DNA of 64,000 nucleotides from Ophthalmolycus amberensis. Taxonomy: Eukaryota > Chordata > Actinopteri > Perciformes > Zoarcidae. The stretch is taken from NCBI GenBank assembly GCA_024529925.1, contig JAFEUB010000275.1, positions 127,001 to 191,000 of the forward strand, given 5' to 3'. Made by a program: the position numbers and the translations under genes. Each line of letters begins with the position of its first letter. The first letter of the stretch is position 1. The notes under the pieces are model-generated. The model was not told the origin of the DNA, ran no database searches, and saw nothing but the letters and a program-made list of their open reading frames with translations. This document shows, in pieces, positions 1-12,882 of the stretch.

Positions 1-440
1 TTAACCTCCTCTCCGCTCGCCGCGCCTTTAAATGAAATCTTTAGCCCCTTACATGTGAAATTAAAACTGCCCTCCCTTGAGCGCTTTTAATTATTCTTCT
101 TCGGGAGAAACTTCCACTTTTGTCGGAGCGGCCCTTCTTTCTTCCCAGTCTCTCCCCTCTCCTCACTCCCACTCACTGCCCAGGTCTGTCATGCTTCACT
201 CCTCCCTCCAACCCGTTGCTCCCTCTTTCTTTTCTTTTTTTTCCCCCTTTCTTTCTTTTTCTCTTCTTCTGCGGCTCTGTTTAATTCTCACCTTGCTCTG
301 CCCTTGTCATCAAGCCGGTGAAGCACAAAGCCAGGAGCAAGGGAGTGTTTACTCATTTCCCCACTACATTACCCCTCCTATTAATCACCGCGTGGAAACT
401 TCTGGACACTGAAACATCTCTGCAGCCGCTGCCCCAGCTG

Positions 441-457
441 CCCCCCCCCCCCCCCCC
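441..457. repeat. poly-C tract (17)
   Basis: Uninterrupted run of 17 C, following CCCCAGCTG. Confidence 0.95.
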
Positions 458-2708
458 TTATGCTAACAGGGCCAACTTTAAAGAACTGGCATTCGGAAAA
501 ACCTCTTGTATTATCTTAAAGTTACTAACACAGTCCACTGAGTCCTTGTTTATCTAAGTTAAGTCCCCCGAGCCAAGAATGTCATTGTGCTGAAAGGTTC
601 AATGTGTAAAATATTTTTAAAATCGTCGTGTTTTTTCCTTCCGTTTTCTGAATGCCTCAAATTACGCCTTTGTGGGAACTGAACATAATGACGGCTCTTG
701 ATGAACGCGGAGCTGAAGTAAACATGGAGTTGGTTGACATTGAAATGCACGACACATTACGTGCACACAGAACAGGCAGAGGTTAGTCGCTCTAATTAAT
801 CAAATTAAATTGCATGTAAATTGTGTTTTAAATGCAGATGAGGGAAAAAAAAGAGAAAAGGATGAGGAGGAGAACACACCCTCTTGTTACTCTCCACTTG
901 TTCTATTTGCTGAGATCAGAGTAGGAAAATGAACAGTTTGTAAAAGTAACTGCTGTCTAATATCAAGGATTCTATTGAGCAAATACTCTCTGAAATGACA
1001 AACAGGGAGAGAGAATTTGATTGGAAGCCCCTCCGTGTCCTGTAACGAGGCAAAGCTGCTGCAGAGGAGTCTTTTGAAATTCAATTAAACACACCAACAG
1101 CTTTTCCTCTTTCTCTCCTGCCCTAATTCCCACATTCCCGCTGAAATGACCGCATTCCCGGCGATTACGCTAACCGCTCGGAGTGCACCATAAATTCACA
1201 GGTCTGGGGGAAAGGCTGTAACGAGAGCTCCTTAAATATGGGAAGGAGACGTTTGAGAAGATGGATCGCCGAGGGCCGGCGGTCAACCGGCAGTGGGCAG
1301 GGGGGGGGCTTGTTTGTGAAAAACACATGCTACTAGCTGCTATACTGCCTCTAATGAGGCTATGGACACAAGCAACATCATCATAATGATTGAACCCCTC
1401 CTTTTTTCCGGCTTTCTTTGCTTTTATTTTTCTGCCACGGCCCCCCTGTCCGTTTTTGCAATTACTAGTTTTACTGGATAGCCCAAGGGGGCGGCAGGCT
1501 GCATGCCTGTCAGCTATACGTGGGTGAGAGAGACCAAAACATTTGAAATTCAAATAAATGAGTAATGTAAATAGTTTTTCAGAAGAGTTTACCCAGCGAA
1601 CAATGGCCCCTTATGAGACACAAGCGCAACAGCGGGAGAGAGAGAACAGGACTGCTGGTGTGGGGAGGGGGGGAGGGGGTTCAGAGGGATGAGCCAACAC
1701 AATGTGGCCCTTCTCCTAAAGCAACTTGTTATCAGGCGCTACGCAGAGCCCCCCCCCCATTCAATCTGCATTTAAATACATTTCAGTCCACTCACTCATT
1801 TGTATTCATTTCTCCCATTATATTTGGAAATGGCCAAATGTCTAGCCGGCACAATGCGGGAGCCTATCACCGGCCAGGGGAAGCCCACACCTGATGCCAA
1901 TTTAGCCCGCTTGGATCTATTCACTGCTATGGCCTGATCTGACAACTCCAGCTCTTCCCCATCCAGGAGACTTTTCAATTGGATCTGCTTGTGGTGACAA
2001 AATTGTTTTGCTCATTGAGGGTTTCTTTTTTTTCTCCTTCTTCTTCTGTCCCCCACCCCCTGCCTCCCTCCCTCCTCCCCCCTTCCCGTCTCGCTCTCCC
2101 CTTCTCTCATCGTCGCTCCGTCTGTGGGTCTGGGTGTCTATTTGGGAGCCATGGGAAAAGGGGAGGCAAATGATTCTCAGTGGCTTCTGATTTCCACTAT
2201 TTGTTCAGCATTAGGGCCCACTTATCTCTGAAAGAAAAAGCAACATGTGGAGAGAAAGTGACAGGCACAAACTCAGCCTCACTAACAGGCCCATTGTGTG
2301 CTTGAAGATCTGCATTGAAACACGAGGGGCCCTCGAACTCTCACGCGCCGGGAAAAAAAAAGTAACGCGCGCACGTACTTGTGCATGGGCCTCCGTCGCA
2401 GTCAATTACTGCTGCTAATCTGCGCTGCAATGGAGAGTAAATATTTCATTACTTTTTCAAATAAACAGTTGGTCTGAGCCCGTGAAGTGTCATCTGTCCC
2501 GTGAAAGGAGCGGTGACGTTCACATTCAATCGCGCCATAAAAAAAACGCCAAGCTGCTGAAGTGCAGAGGGGTTTTTTGTGCTGAGAACACACTACTTAA
2601 ATCATTAGACTTGGTAGCGACATCTTGAGATGAAAAGCGGAGTGGAGAGCCCACCATTTACACTATAGCACCTTTTCTTTGGCTCCCAAAAACATTCCGG
2701 GAGCGCTG

Positions 2709-2765
2709 CCCCCCCCCCCCCCCCCCGCTTCCCCTGCCTCAATAGCGCCCCCCCCCCCCCCCCCC
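2709..2765. repeat. Paired poly-C tracts (18 + 18)
   Basis: Two C runs (2709-2726 and 2748-2765) are separated by 21 bases. They are i-motif prone on this strand and G-quadruplex prone on the other. Confidence 0.95.
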
Positions 2766-2920
2766 GTTTATGCCTGGCAGAAAAGTTCACCGGAGTCGGT
2801 GTCCACGCAGAGCTCCGAGATGCAACACTGTTTTCTCCGCGACATGCTAACTGAGTCGTGTTGTGTGAGATTAGCGGATGAAATAATGTGAGGAGCAGGG
2901 AGGGCAGGAGGGGAGGGGCT

Positions 2921-2921
<1 letters not shown>

Positions 2922-2952
<31 letters not shown>

Positions 2953-2954
2953 GG
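2922..2954. repeat. (GT)n followed by poly-G (19)
   Basis: A short GT array passes directly into 19 G (2936-2954). Confidence 0.95.
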
Positions 2955-3260
2955 TATGACAGAGAGATCCCAGAGTCTACTGCTCATTAATCACTGCAGC
3001 GTCTTTGACCTTTCATTTGCCAAGGGCGCACAGAGAGGAGGAGGCTGCTAACACTGCCCAGGCAAAAAGAGGGAAGGCGAGCCACAGTGAGAGGAAAAAA
3101 TAAATAAAAAAATGGGGGGGACGGAGCAGGAAACGATGACCAGGAGACCGCACGGTGGTGGTGGTGAGGAGACTGAAAAGCCTAGAGAAGACGCCACAAC
3201 ATGTTGTTAATGAAGAGTGAAATTAATCAGCTTCACGGGCCGTTAGATGAATCAGGCGTT

Positions 3261-5830
3261 TCCCCAGCCCCTAGGTGGTATCAGCTGCTCTGCTCTGCTC
3301 GCCAGGCCTGATAAAGACCGATAGGCCCCTTGCCCATTTACACATGTTATTAAAAGAATTACAAAGATGTCTGCTCGGCCTCCCTCCCTTTTTCACACCA
3401 GCCCGGGCTGTTGGGAGCCGGGTGCTGGAAATGGTAGAGGGGTGTGACATGAGCGCCGGGCGTATTTTTAGTGTCGGCGGCGCTCGGCTCTCAGTTACCA
3501 GGTGGGATGGGATCACTGAAGGCAGCCAGGCAGTGGTTGGTTGGTTGTTTGGTGAGAAAAGCTTGACATGCTGCAGCCACCGAAGAGAAGTCAGCGTGCA
3601 CAGAGAGGAGGGCGAGTGCCAATGTAAAAGCTGGATTGTGACCCTGCGTTTTCCAAGACCTGTGTTGATTAATATGTAGAACGACGCCTGTTATACATCA
3701 TTACATCTCCATTGTCTGTTGTAACTTGGAAACACACTGCTGTAATTAGATAATGAAGTCTCGATGTTTCACGACGAGAGCGCTATTAAAAAAACAAGAA
3801 ATACTCCGGTCTGAATAATGAAGCGCGAGAGAAAACAAACGATAATGCGGGCTAATCAAGCCAAAATGATGACACTTAGACGGAATCAATAGTGGCGAAC
3901 TGAATGATACGAGTGGTGGTGTAGTTCAGCATCAAATGTGGTGGGCAGTTGTTAAAATACATTCAGGCTTTATTTTTAACCCTAATTGATGTTCAAGGTT
4001 AATCTAATTAGACCAATTGTACCTCTGAAGAGCCTGCTCCAATTTAATTGGCTATTTTTATTGCCTCAGCGAGATTTTAATTGAAACCAAAGGGGATCTA
4101 ACAACAACTGTGACATGTTGATGTCTGGGGGATAGTTATAAATATGTGACAAAATATGTGCATTATTAATGTGATTTCTTAATGCATTATTGTAATGTGT
4201 CCCCAGAAACACAAAGATATTACTTCAACAAGGGGGGGGGGGAAGAAAAATCATTTCATCCTGAATATGTCAACAAAATAATACGGAGACGTGTTCTCTC
4301 TGACTTCAGGCAAATCTACAGATTTAAATCATTAACATTCCAAAGAAGAAATTTGAATTTGAAAAGCTAGAGGTCATGCATGGTGCTGAGAGCACTGTAT
4401 AAGAGGCATGAAGCTTCCCTAACATCTTGAGACTTGAAAACTGGCCCTGGTCGAGTTCTTACAGTCCAACCGTTTCTGATTAAAACGCTAACTACGCTTC
4501 TGAGCGCTTCGCATTACGTGATTCAAGAATAGTGTTTTCATCTACGCCGGAAAAGCTGATGAGGCCATTAAAAAAAAAAAGTGTCATTGATTCAAAAGAA
4601 GAGATTGCATTGTGTCTGACACAGGCGAGAACATTAGGATGAGGCTCCTGGATCAAATTCTGCACGCCAGCGGTAGCCATTGATGATATCGATCAGAATC
4701 GTGGCTGCTCCGCGACAATACTCGGGCTGTCAGCCGGCGCTTTAGTAAATGTGCTTCGTAAATCTGCGGAAATTTCTTCTTATATCTGTATGAATGTCTC
4801 TTTTTTTTCCTTCCTCCATTTGGCAGAACTGTGGTATTAGAGGTAAAAAGGCTTATTAATTGCATGCCTGCTTCCTGCTGACAGATCCACAGAGGATTTA
4901 GTATCACGCAGGATTCAGCGCTGGTGGAGTTTTGTTATTTGTCCTCTTAGGGATGACAGCTACCAGTGCCTTAAATATCAGACCTATTTCCAGAGCCTGA
5001 AATGACAGAGGTTAAGATAAGGAGAGATAAAGGGAGAGGCAAATAGTGGGGCCTAAGACAAAGAGGGAGAAAACGTGGAAAAAAACGTAGGGATTGCTCC
5101 GTCTCCTGCGGATGAAAATGGGAGTACGACGGGGGCCCGCAGTCCCACGGAAAGCACCACAGTGGAAAGCACCACCTACTCAAGCCTGACATCTGTATAA
5201 AAACAAAAATAATCTGCTGTCAGCAGAATGTTCAATGACTCCTATCACCCGGGACGCTGATAAAGACTCTGGCCGCTGCGAACACTGGGCTGTTATGCGA
5301 GGGGGGCTCAGTGGATCGGAATGCATGCTAATTGCCACCAGAAATATGTGGCGAGCCTCACAATTTCTGGCATTGCTCCGCACCTTGGCGAAGGACATGC
5401 CAGAAGGGCTCTAGCAAAAACAAAGATTAATGAACGGCGTTGAATCGCTGTAATGCCGTGTCAACGGGACCATACATTTCATTACAGAGGTCACCGGCGC
5501 TCCTTGTGTTGTTGCCAGTGCGAGAGCATTTTTTTTTTAGCGACACAAGTCTTTAAGTCCCTCCAACAAGCTGAAAACAGGAGATAAACATGTTACTTGT
5601 TGGCCGATATTACACCGTTGATGTGATTATACGGAGCCGTTTACAGTGAACAAATGCACATTTACTCAGCCAAAAGGTGTAAAAAAAGGAAGAAAAAAAT
5701 GTTCAAAAATGTAAAAGTTCACATCATCACTGCAGAGACGGCAGAATAAAGTATGTCAGTGTAATCCTGTGTGTCAGTAAAACCTGATGCTCTAAACAGG
5801 AGCAAACTCTCCTTTTAAATAATTGATGTT
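3261..5830. other. Non-coding stretch, AT-rich, repeat-poor
   Basis: No gene is seen. There are few simple repeats (G11 at 4232-4242). The part around 3935-4110 is listed separately as an enhancer candidate. The rest holds only chance frames. Confidence 0.5.
3935..4110. promoter_or_regulatory. Candidate enhancer (homeodomain-motif cluster)
   Basis: AT-rich, repeat-free stretch with several homeodomain core sites (CTAATTGATG, CTAATTAGAC, TTTAATTGGC, TTTAATTGAA) and CCAAT-like boxes within 180 bases. It carries TAATTAGACCAAT (4005-4017), which recurs at 39551-39563. The known abundance of deeply conserved enhancers in DACH1 introns makes this plausible, but conservation is not tested. Confidence 0.3.
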
Positions 5831-7513
5831 TTCTGATTAAATGTGGCAGTTTGGACATAATGAATTCTTTATAGCATGCCTTGAGCAACTCAACAGCTTT
5901 GCCCCGCGTGACAGCTTTATGGGGCGTCTTTTTTACCCAAATTTTGAAAGTTTAACCTATGTAGATCAATGTGCTTCCTTAAAAGAGTTTAATAAATTAA
6001 AGTGCAGGGGGCTTTCTTTTTTTCTTTCTCCTCAGCGAGCAGAAAAAGCTGATGAGACAGGTTTAGTTTAATCTCAGGCAATAGAAGTCATTAACCATTC
6101 TCCCAGGAATTAAAATATAGCTTGCCCTTTTCTTCTCTCACTTATCATTAGCATCACTTTAATCTCCCCGCGTTTCACACTGCTATTTTAATCATTACTT
6201 ACTGCCTTTTGACAACTGAAGAACATGGCTTCTCCCCACTCAGGCAATATCCTGATTTTAGCTGACAAAATGTAGGACATCATTTAAAAATATCTAAATT
6301 TCCTCTTCCCTTTTTTATTCTTCTTACTTCCACTCTTCAGACCCCTGAACGTCTGTCTATTTATATCAAAGAACGCACAAAAGACGAGAGCAGATTGAGT
6401 GGACGACATTGAAAATGTAATTTGAGTTAGCTGCAAGGGTAACCAAATGTATAATACAGCTTATTTGTGTCTATGGTGTTATTTTAATGGGTGGTGAATG
6501 GCACATGCTGCTCTATGTGGGTCATGTAGGGTGTTGGGGGTATATTTGTCTGCCCTTGAATCAATGAACATTTACAACAGAAACCACGTATCTGCAGAGC
6601 GGAATATAAATAAAGTATTATGGCCAGTCTTTCAATGACAATGACAGATGTAGGGCAAGCAATTTTCTACAACTTTTGTTTCTTTATTGTTACTGGTAAC
6701 AGTACAAATTGAACAATAGGAGTGGATCTGGAGCATGATTAATTCGCAAATGATGAATAAAAAAAGAAGATACAATAGCCAACAGCTGATTGTATTATAT
6801 TTGTAAATGTGGTATTGTGTGAAATTTGTAGTTTGGGTATTTCATGATCCAAAAAAAAAAAAAAAGCACACTTCATCTCATTTTTGAACAAAGTAACTGA
6901 ACACCATGACAATTGTTTTCATGTGACATGAGCACAGACAGCCCACATAATTCCCACGATTCAGTTCTTGCGGTTACTTTTCACAGCTGCATGTTTATGC
7001 AAATAGATGCATCTTTTTGCGTCGGTACAATTCAATTCAATGATTCAACAGTAATCCATCTAAGCAAGCGTAGTTCTCCCCTAAAATACACGATAGTCAC
7101 TAATCTGCTTTTCCCTCGGTGACTCAGTACTTCACTGCCTCTTCTAAAACTGTGCCAAGATTAAAAGGCATTACCAACGAACAGAAACCTCAAGTCCTTT
7201 AGATTAGTGTTCAATTACTTAATCCTTTAATAGAATTTGAGTTATTGCCCAAAACAGCAAAGTACCTCAAATGCACATTATTACTGCTGTCAAAAGCAAC
7301 AAGCGGATTAAGTGTAACTGCAACAGGAGATTCTGTGCGTGTCTCTTTGTGTGTCAAAGCGAATGTAGTGATCATTTAGTGAAGCATATGGACGGTGTAA
7401 TGTCCTGATGAGTCTTTGAAGTAACTGGAAGACTGCATGGAAGAACTCTCCTCTGCTGAGGGGAATAAAATCCGTTGTTTTCCCTTTTCCTCGTCACTAC
7501 CGGGTGCACGTGA

Positions 7514-7538
7514 CCCCCCCCCCCCCCCCCCCCCCCCC
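7514..7538. repeat. poly-C tract (25)
   Basis: Uninterrupted run of 25 C, one of the longest C/G homopolymers in the window. Confidence 0.95.
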
Positions 7539-8275
7539 TCAATTTAAAAATCAACAGTGAACTTGTTCTCTAAACGGTTGGAAGCAGTTTACGAACATTT
7601 CAACAATAAAATCTCCTCCTCTTACATCAAAAAGGAGCCTCGATTCGTTTCTGATCTCCGTCCAAGTTCAAAGGCTGCGCTAAAGTGTTACTTCAAAGAA
7701 GCGTGTAATCAAAGACACGCAGCTGTTAAAACAATCTTTTGTGAGTTCATTGTCTTCAGACCAGACTCTTCACCAAAAAAAAAAATCCCCAAATGAAGGG
7801 AAGCAGAATCAAATACGTTACATTCAATCGTTCAGAGCGGGAGGCTTTGGTGCCGTGCTAGAATAAATGCTGCGCTAAAGATTTACTACTATTTACAGCA
7901 GCCGGAGCAGCACAATGAGGCTGGTATCCTGCCGCAGGAAAAAAAACTACCATGGCCCTCTTAAATATGCCAAGGGCTCGAGGCAGTGTAAAATATGCCC
8001 CAGACAAAAGTGAGGCGTTTTGACAAATTAAGCACCTAGTTACGAAGGCTACGCTGTTGTGTTTGATGTCGCATCCTCGCCGCCACCGGGCTCCGTGTGA
8101 GCGCCATAATGTCCTATCAGTCTCCGCTCTGTGGCCTGCTGCACTGTGTCATTTCATTTCATCCACAAGGGCAAGCTGCTGCTATATTAACAAGTTCCCT
8201 ATCACCACTCCATGCCATTGAAATGTTTAATGCTAGACCATGCGAAAGGAGGTGCATGGAACAGGAGGGGGGAAA

Positions 8276-8292
8276 GGGGGGGGGGGGGGGGG
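8276..8292. repeat. poly-G tract (17)
   Basis: Run of 17 G inside a purine-rich stretch, just after a G6 run. Confidence 0.95.
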
Positions 8293-9579
8293 AGAGGAAA
8301 AAAGAAAGGAGCTTTGCCAGTCCACTGGCTTGGCTTAATTTTTTAATATGCGTTAGCACCTTGCCTTAATCCGACTCTGATGTACATCGTCAGGGGTTAC
8401 TGTTGAGATAGAGAAAGGGGCTGTCAATCAAGGCCTGGTCAAATTATACCCGGACTCCATTAGGGTTTAAAAATAGAGCGATGAGAAGCGTGAGTCAATC
8501 AAATCATTTAAGGACGGCTGTTACGGTTATTACGTTCTACTTGTAATGGAACCTGCTCTTACCTTTATTGCCGTCGCTGGCAAAGTGAGCGAGCGCTGAA
8601 TTGCACCTGTTGTTTGTCGTGATAAAGCGTTATTGTACATATTCCTAGAGCTCTGCTGTACGTCGTCTGTCATGCAGAGAAAGTGAAACTGCACTTGCTA
8701 GCCATCTGTCTCTCACAAACATTCAGAGAGCATAATATAAGTATTAGATTACAAAATGAGTCTTCTTTTTTTCATTACAGCACTTGTTCGGGCCGTGGCT
8801 TGTGAAGAAGTAGAACGTTTCAAAATTGACTGAGAGACAATATGGAAAATCTTTGAATCTCTATTTTTTTTAAATATATAAATTGATGAATAATAATGAC
8901 TTTAAAAACATAAAAATAAGACGTATTACTACAGCAGAAGATTAGGTGCAGGTGCATTCAGGTACACTTTACATTTTGGTCGTGTAAAAGCTACTGACCT
9001 GTAGAAGAGAGGATCCAAACGGGGACACAGCAGGACACCACATGGAAAAGAGAAAAGGAGAAAGAAGAGGAAGAAGACGTCAGTATAATGATAAACCTAT
9101 TTTTCAGAGTGTAACTTGTTCACTGTAGTTACTTAGTGAAAGAGAGGAACCATAATGTGATTCATCTCTACAATAAAGACTTTCACATTGTGGGTAGGTT
9201 TTTTTTTTTTTTGGGCAGAACTCCTTAGATGAGCTTAATTGCCAAATAAGACGAAGCAGATGCATCTGTTCTGTGAGGCGTCCACACGTTGTTTTTTTGG
9301 AAGGAGAAAAAAAAAAAAATCTGCAAGTGAATAACAGACGACCGACAATACGGCTAAAAAATGACAATACTGTTGAGAAAACATTTTCATTTGGACTGTT
9401 TGCAAACACGACACGGGCTGTGGAACTGCCAGGCGGCACTTAACAGCCACGTCTCCAACTAACAGAAAAGTAGGGGAAAGACAAATTGCCAAAAATGACA
9501 TTATCATTTCCGTACATGTCACAAGGCAAGTAGATCTATGTCAAGCATTGAAAAGAAAGTGTGTGAACCTGCCTGTGAG

Positions 9580-9592
9580 CGTGCGTGCGTGC

Positions 9593-9634
<42 letters not shown>
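9580..9634. repeat. (GCGT)n(GT)n microsatellite
   Basis: Alternating purine-pyrimidine array that begins as GCGT units and continues as GT. It is a classic Z-DNA-prone compound microsatellite. Confidence 0.95.
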
Positions 9635-9635
<1 letters not shown>

Positions 9636-9639
9636 TGAC

Positions 9640-10483
9640 CTGCTCCATCTGGAGGATTTGAGCACTCGGGGGCTGTCACACAATAGGGAGACGAAAGCCC
9701 GCTGAAGGATAACAAATGACTTCATGGCAAAACAGCCATTGAAATTCTTTCAGTATGTGGCATTAAAAACAACTGAACAAATAGAGATAAGAAGGTGGGT
9801 AGGATTTGAAATGAGATTTTTCTCCTCACTCTCCCCTCTCCCTTCCTCTCTCCCTCAGCTTAAAAGCTAAACAAAACAAATGGAGCTTATTACTGCAGAT
9901 TACCTTACACTGGACAGATTCACCGCATGAGGCCTAGTGTAAACAATGTCTCTCTCTCCGTGTACTAACTAGGTGCCATTTATAACAGTGAGCAATCATA
10001 TCCACAGTGCCCATAGATAAAGCTAAATACATCCTGGCCAGCGGTTTATAAAGTATAATTGTTTAAGAGGCCGTTTCCATGTGGGTTACCATAGCAAACA
10101 CTGATAAACCAATTAGAGTGGGTTATATTGCCGCTTGTATTACCTCTGCATAAACAGAGGCTGTCATAGGAGAGTGACTGGGTGTCATGAGCCAAGGGAA
10201 AAGCTGAGCCCTCCGATCCCTCTCTGGGTGTCGCTCAGGAGGTGTCGGGACACGTTGTTAACATCGCCAAGGCCCGGAACAGTCCTCTCTCTTTCCTTTG
10301 ACTGATCCAATTCATGTAAAACGCTAATAACGTTAAATGTACTCTATTGTCCTTTCAATCAAGCGATAACTTTTTTGTCTTGTTTTCGTTCAAATCGGGT
10401 GCGGGTTTTAAAGAAATTTACAGAAAATTGTCAAGCGAATATGCGAAGAAAGTGTATAACCCCCATGATTATGGGATTTACTA
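9640..10483. other. Non-coding stretch with possible enhancer
   Basis: No gene is seen. From about 9880 to 10200 the sequence is repeat-free, with ATAAACCAATTAGAG- and CATAAACAG-type forkhead/homeodomain motifs, so it is a weak enhancer candidate. Conservation is untested. Confidence 0.35.
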
Positions 10484-10663
10484 GGAGTTGGTAGGGGTGG
10501 GGGAAAAAATCGATACAGCATAGTATCGCGATATTTTGCGTGGCGATATTGTATCGATACACGGACGCCAAGTATCGATCTTTTATGATATAAATTATTT
10601 AAAAAAATAAAATAATAATAATTAAAAAATTACTAGAAAAATCAAATCAATTGCTTTTTCAGT

Positions 10664-10679
10664 CCACTAGATGGTGCTG
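10664..10679 (+). promoter_or_regulatory. CTCF-like motif inside the outer hAT
   Basis: CCACTAGATGGTGCTG matches the CTCF core pattern CCASYAGRKGG closely, with one weak position (GGT instead of GGC). Binding is an inference from the motif only. Confidence 0.35.
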
Positions 10680-10960
10680 AGTTGTTTTCTGGTGAGGTCA
10701 GCAAAGGTCCTGGGTCAGCGTGATTGGTAGGAAGTTGGTCAAAACAAAGACAGAGACATCTGGCCTCACAACGGGGTTAAATCTGCCAACAGTAGCCGGC
10801 TCATGGGGAGAGTGCAGCGCATAACTGTCTCTCTGCCCTCGACGTCCACGCATCGCAAGTTATACTGAGTTATATAACTCTTATATCCTACTTATATAAG
10901 TTATAGTTCGAATACTGAGTCCACACGTTTGCATTTAGTTAAGTTGGACTATGTAGTAAT

Positions 10961-11553
10961 TAGTGCTGGGCAACGATTAAAATATTTAATCGTGATTAAT
11001 CGCATGGATTTTTTGCGATTAATCGCGATTAATCGCATTGTTATGGCAAAGTTCAATAATGAATTCAAAAGTAGTGTATTGCGCACTTTTATATTAAAGT
11101 ACTGCTATATGAACAAAAGGGCAATAACATTTGGTTCACGAGATGCAGGTAGCATGTTTCATACTTAATGTGAATATAATTCATACTTTGTTGGCATCTT
11201 ATTCTGAAAACCGGATGTTCGTCTGAAGAAACCGGAAGTTGTCTCACGTTAATCTTTCCGCTAACTTTCAAAGTCCTTCGCTCGCTCCCGATCTGTGCCT
11301 TTAAATGCGTTTACCGTGAATTTCAGCATATAGGTGCACTAACATGTAAGTGTCTGCTGAGTTGACCACGGAGATCTGAGTGTCTGCTGACTTTACCGCA
11401 GCGATGTCCAGTAGTCTCCAGAAAAATAATAAAAAATAATAAAAAATAATTTTTTTTAATTAAAAAAATGCGTTAACGCGCGATAAAATAATTGTCGCCG
11501 TTAATTAATGAATGCGTTAACGCGAAATTAACGCGTTAACTTGCCCAGCACTA
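10961..11553. mobile_element. Non-autonomous hAT-type transposon (inner, nested)
   Basis: A perfect 13-bp terminal inverted repeat, TAGTGCTGGGCAA, is flanked by a perfect 8-bp target duplication, gtagtaat (10953-10960 and 11554-11561). The ends carry short palindromic subterminal repeats: GCGATTAATCGC on the left and GCGTTAACGC on the right. It is 593 bp with no transposase. It sits within the 10492-11794 element, so it inserted later. Confidence 0.9.
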
Positions 11554-12837
11554 GTAGTAATACAAACAGTTCAGTTTGTCATGTTCATGCAACATTTATG
11601 ACATTGTTGGTCAGTCTGTCTGCTTGACAATCTTATTTTGCTACAATAAAAATGATTGAAGTGAGATAAAACATGTTGACAGTTTTCCTTTGGGGACATC
11701 ATTTGAAGTTGAAAAAAGTAATAAATCGCAATATATGTTATCGCAATACCGTGATAATATCGTATCGCGGGACCTCTGGTGATTCCCACCCCGAGGAGTT
11801 GGGTGCATGGAATGCGTAGCTGGTGGCGCCATTTGTCCAGTTAGTTGCCATTAAGTCATTGCAGAAGAGGGTGCAATGACATGATGTAATTGAGAGAACG
11901 CCAGTCAAACATCATGGGAACGAAAACAACGTGGAATACATGATGGAAAAAAAGCGTTTCTGTATTTCCGTATGTATATCCTTATCGCTCCAAATAGATC
12001 GGATATTTTCTTCGGTCGCAATTTTTTCATCTCGGGAATATTCAGTGGACGTTTAAAGTCGCAGGCTTCATGTGTGTCGTGATTGCTCCGTTGCATTTTG
12101 TCGCAGTTTGCTTTTATCAATACACCAATTTTTCCACGATGTTTCCACTCCGTTTATTTTTTTGGTTTTCAATGCGAAAATGCGCTTAAAAAGAGGTGGA
12201 TGGAAACACAATTCGTGGCTGATGTAAAGCACCACCATCTTTTCCAGAGATGGTCGGATCAATTCTCCGATAGAAAAAAGAAAACGCTGTTCTGTACATT
12301 GCGTGTGAATGGGCAAAAAGGCCGTGTGATTCACATCAGGTACAGGGGGCAACACACTTACAGCTATTGCACGGAAAACAACCTGCTCAAAATTTATCAT
12401 GCGACCCAGTCGGCCTAACAATCAGGCGTTAAAGAGAACAAAAGCCCATTCCAAATAAATTCGCACTGTATTTGTGCTGGGATTTGATTTACTGGCCTGT
12501 GGGGAGGCACCATTTGGTAGCACAAGAAGAGGCGGGGAGAGGTAGGTGGTGTCTGAGAGAGGAGAGTCTGTGTGTTTGTGTGTATGTGTGTGAGGGGGCT
12601 GGGCACCAGGGGATGCTGGGTATGGGGGGGTGGGGGGGGGGGGGTGCTCATGTGCCAGAAGTGTTTATTGTGTCATGGTGATTTATTGAGTGAGCTTCAT
12701 TTCACTGAATGTTCTCAGATATTTATTTCCCTAAAGGCCCCACAAAGATATGAACAGGCCTGCATCCACATATGTCATCATTGCCCATTTTACAGCGTCA
12801 GGAGATTTCTCTCAAACTAAGAGAGGGAAGAAGAGGA

Positions 12838-12840
12838 GGG

Positions 12841-12875
<35 letters not shown>

Positions 12876-12882
12876 GGGGGGG
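12838..12882. repeat. (GA)n followed by poly-G (18)
   Basis: GA array passing into 18 G (12865-12882). Confidence 0.95.

Larger units (their letters stand above)
1..3260. other. Non-coding stretch with C/G homopolymers
   Basis: No gene is seen. The stretch includes pyrimidine-rich sequence (about 120-300 and 2020-2120), poly-C runs at 441-457, 2709-2726 and 2748-2765, and a GT array running into poly-G at 2922-2954. Short homeodomain-like AT patches (TTAATTAATC-type) occur near 790-830. All open frames here have low-complexity or chance composition. Confidence 0.6.
5831..9520. other. Non-coding stretch
   Basis: No gene is seen. It has mostly AT-rich intronic sequence with A15 near 6850, poly-C at 7514-7538, poly-G at 8276-8292, and T/A runs near 9200 and 9308. 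Frames of 60-110 codons at 8097-8369 and 9104-9522 are crossed by homopolymers and show no domain I recognise. Confidence 0.55.
10492..11794. mobile_element. Non-autonomous hAT-type transposon (outer), interrupted
   Basis: The element is bounded by terminal inverted repeats TAGGGGTGGG (left) and, inverted, TCGGGGTGGG (right). It is flanked by a perfect 8-bp target duplication, ggagttgg, at 10484-10491 and 11795-11802. An 8-bp duplication with TAGGGGTGGG-like ends is characteristic of hAT elements in fish. The subterminal regions carry repeated GTATCG / CGCGAT motifs. There is no transposase frame. A second hAT element is inserted inside (10961-11553). Without that insert and its duplicated target the element would be about 0.70 kb. 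Confidence 0.88.

Noticed and set aside
12068..12421. Overlapping frames of over 110 codons on both strands
   Set aside because: Mutually antisense, no known domain, no splice context that I can defend.
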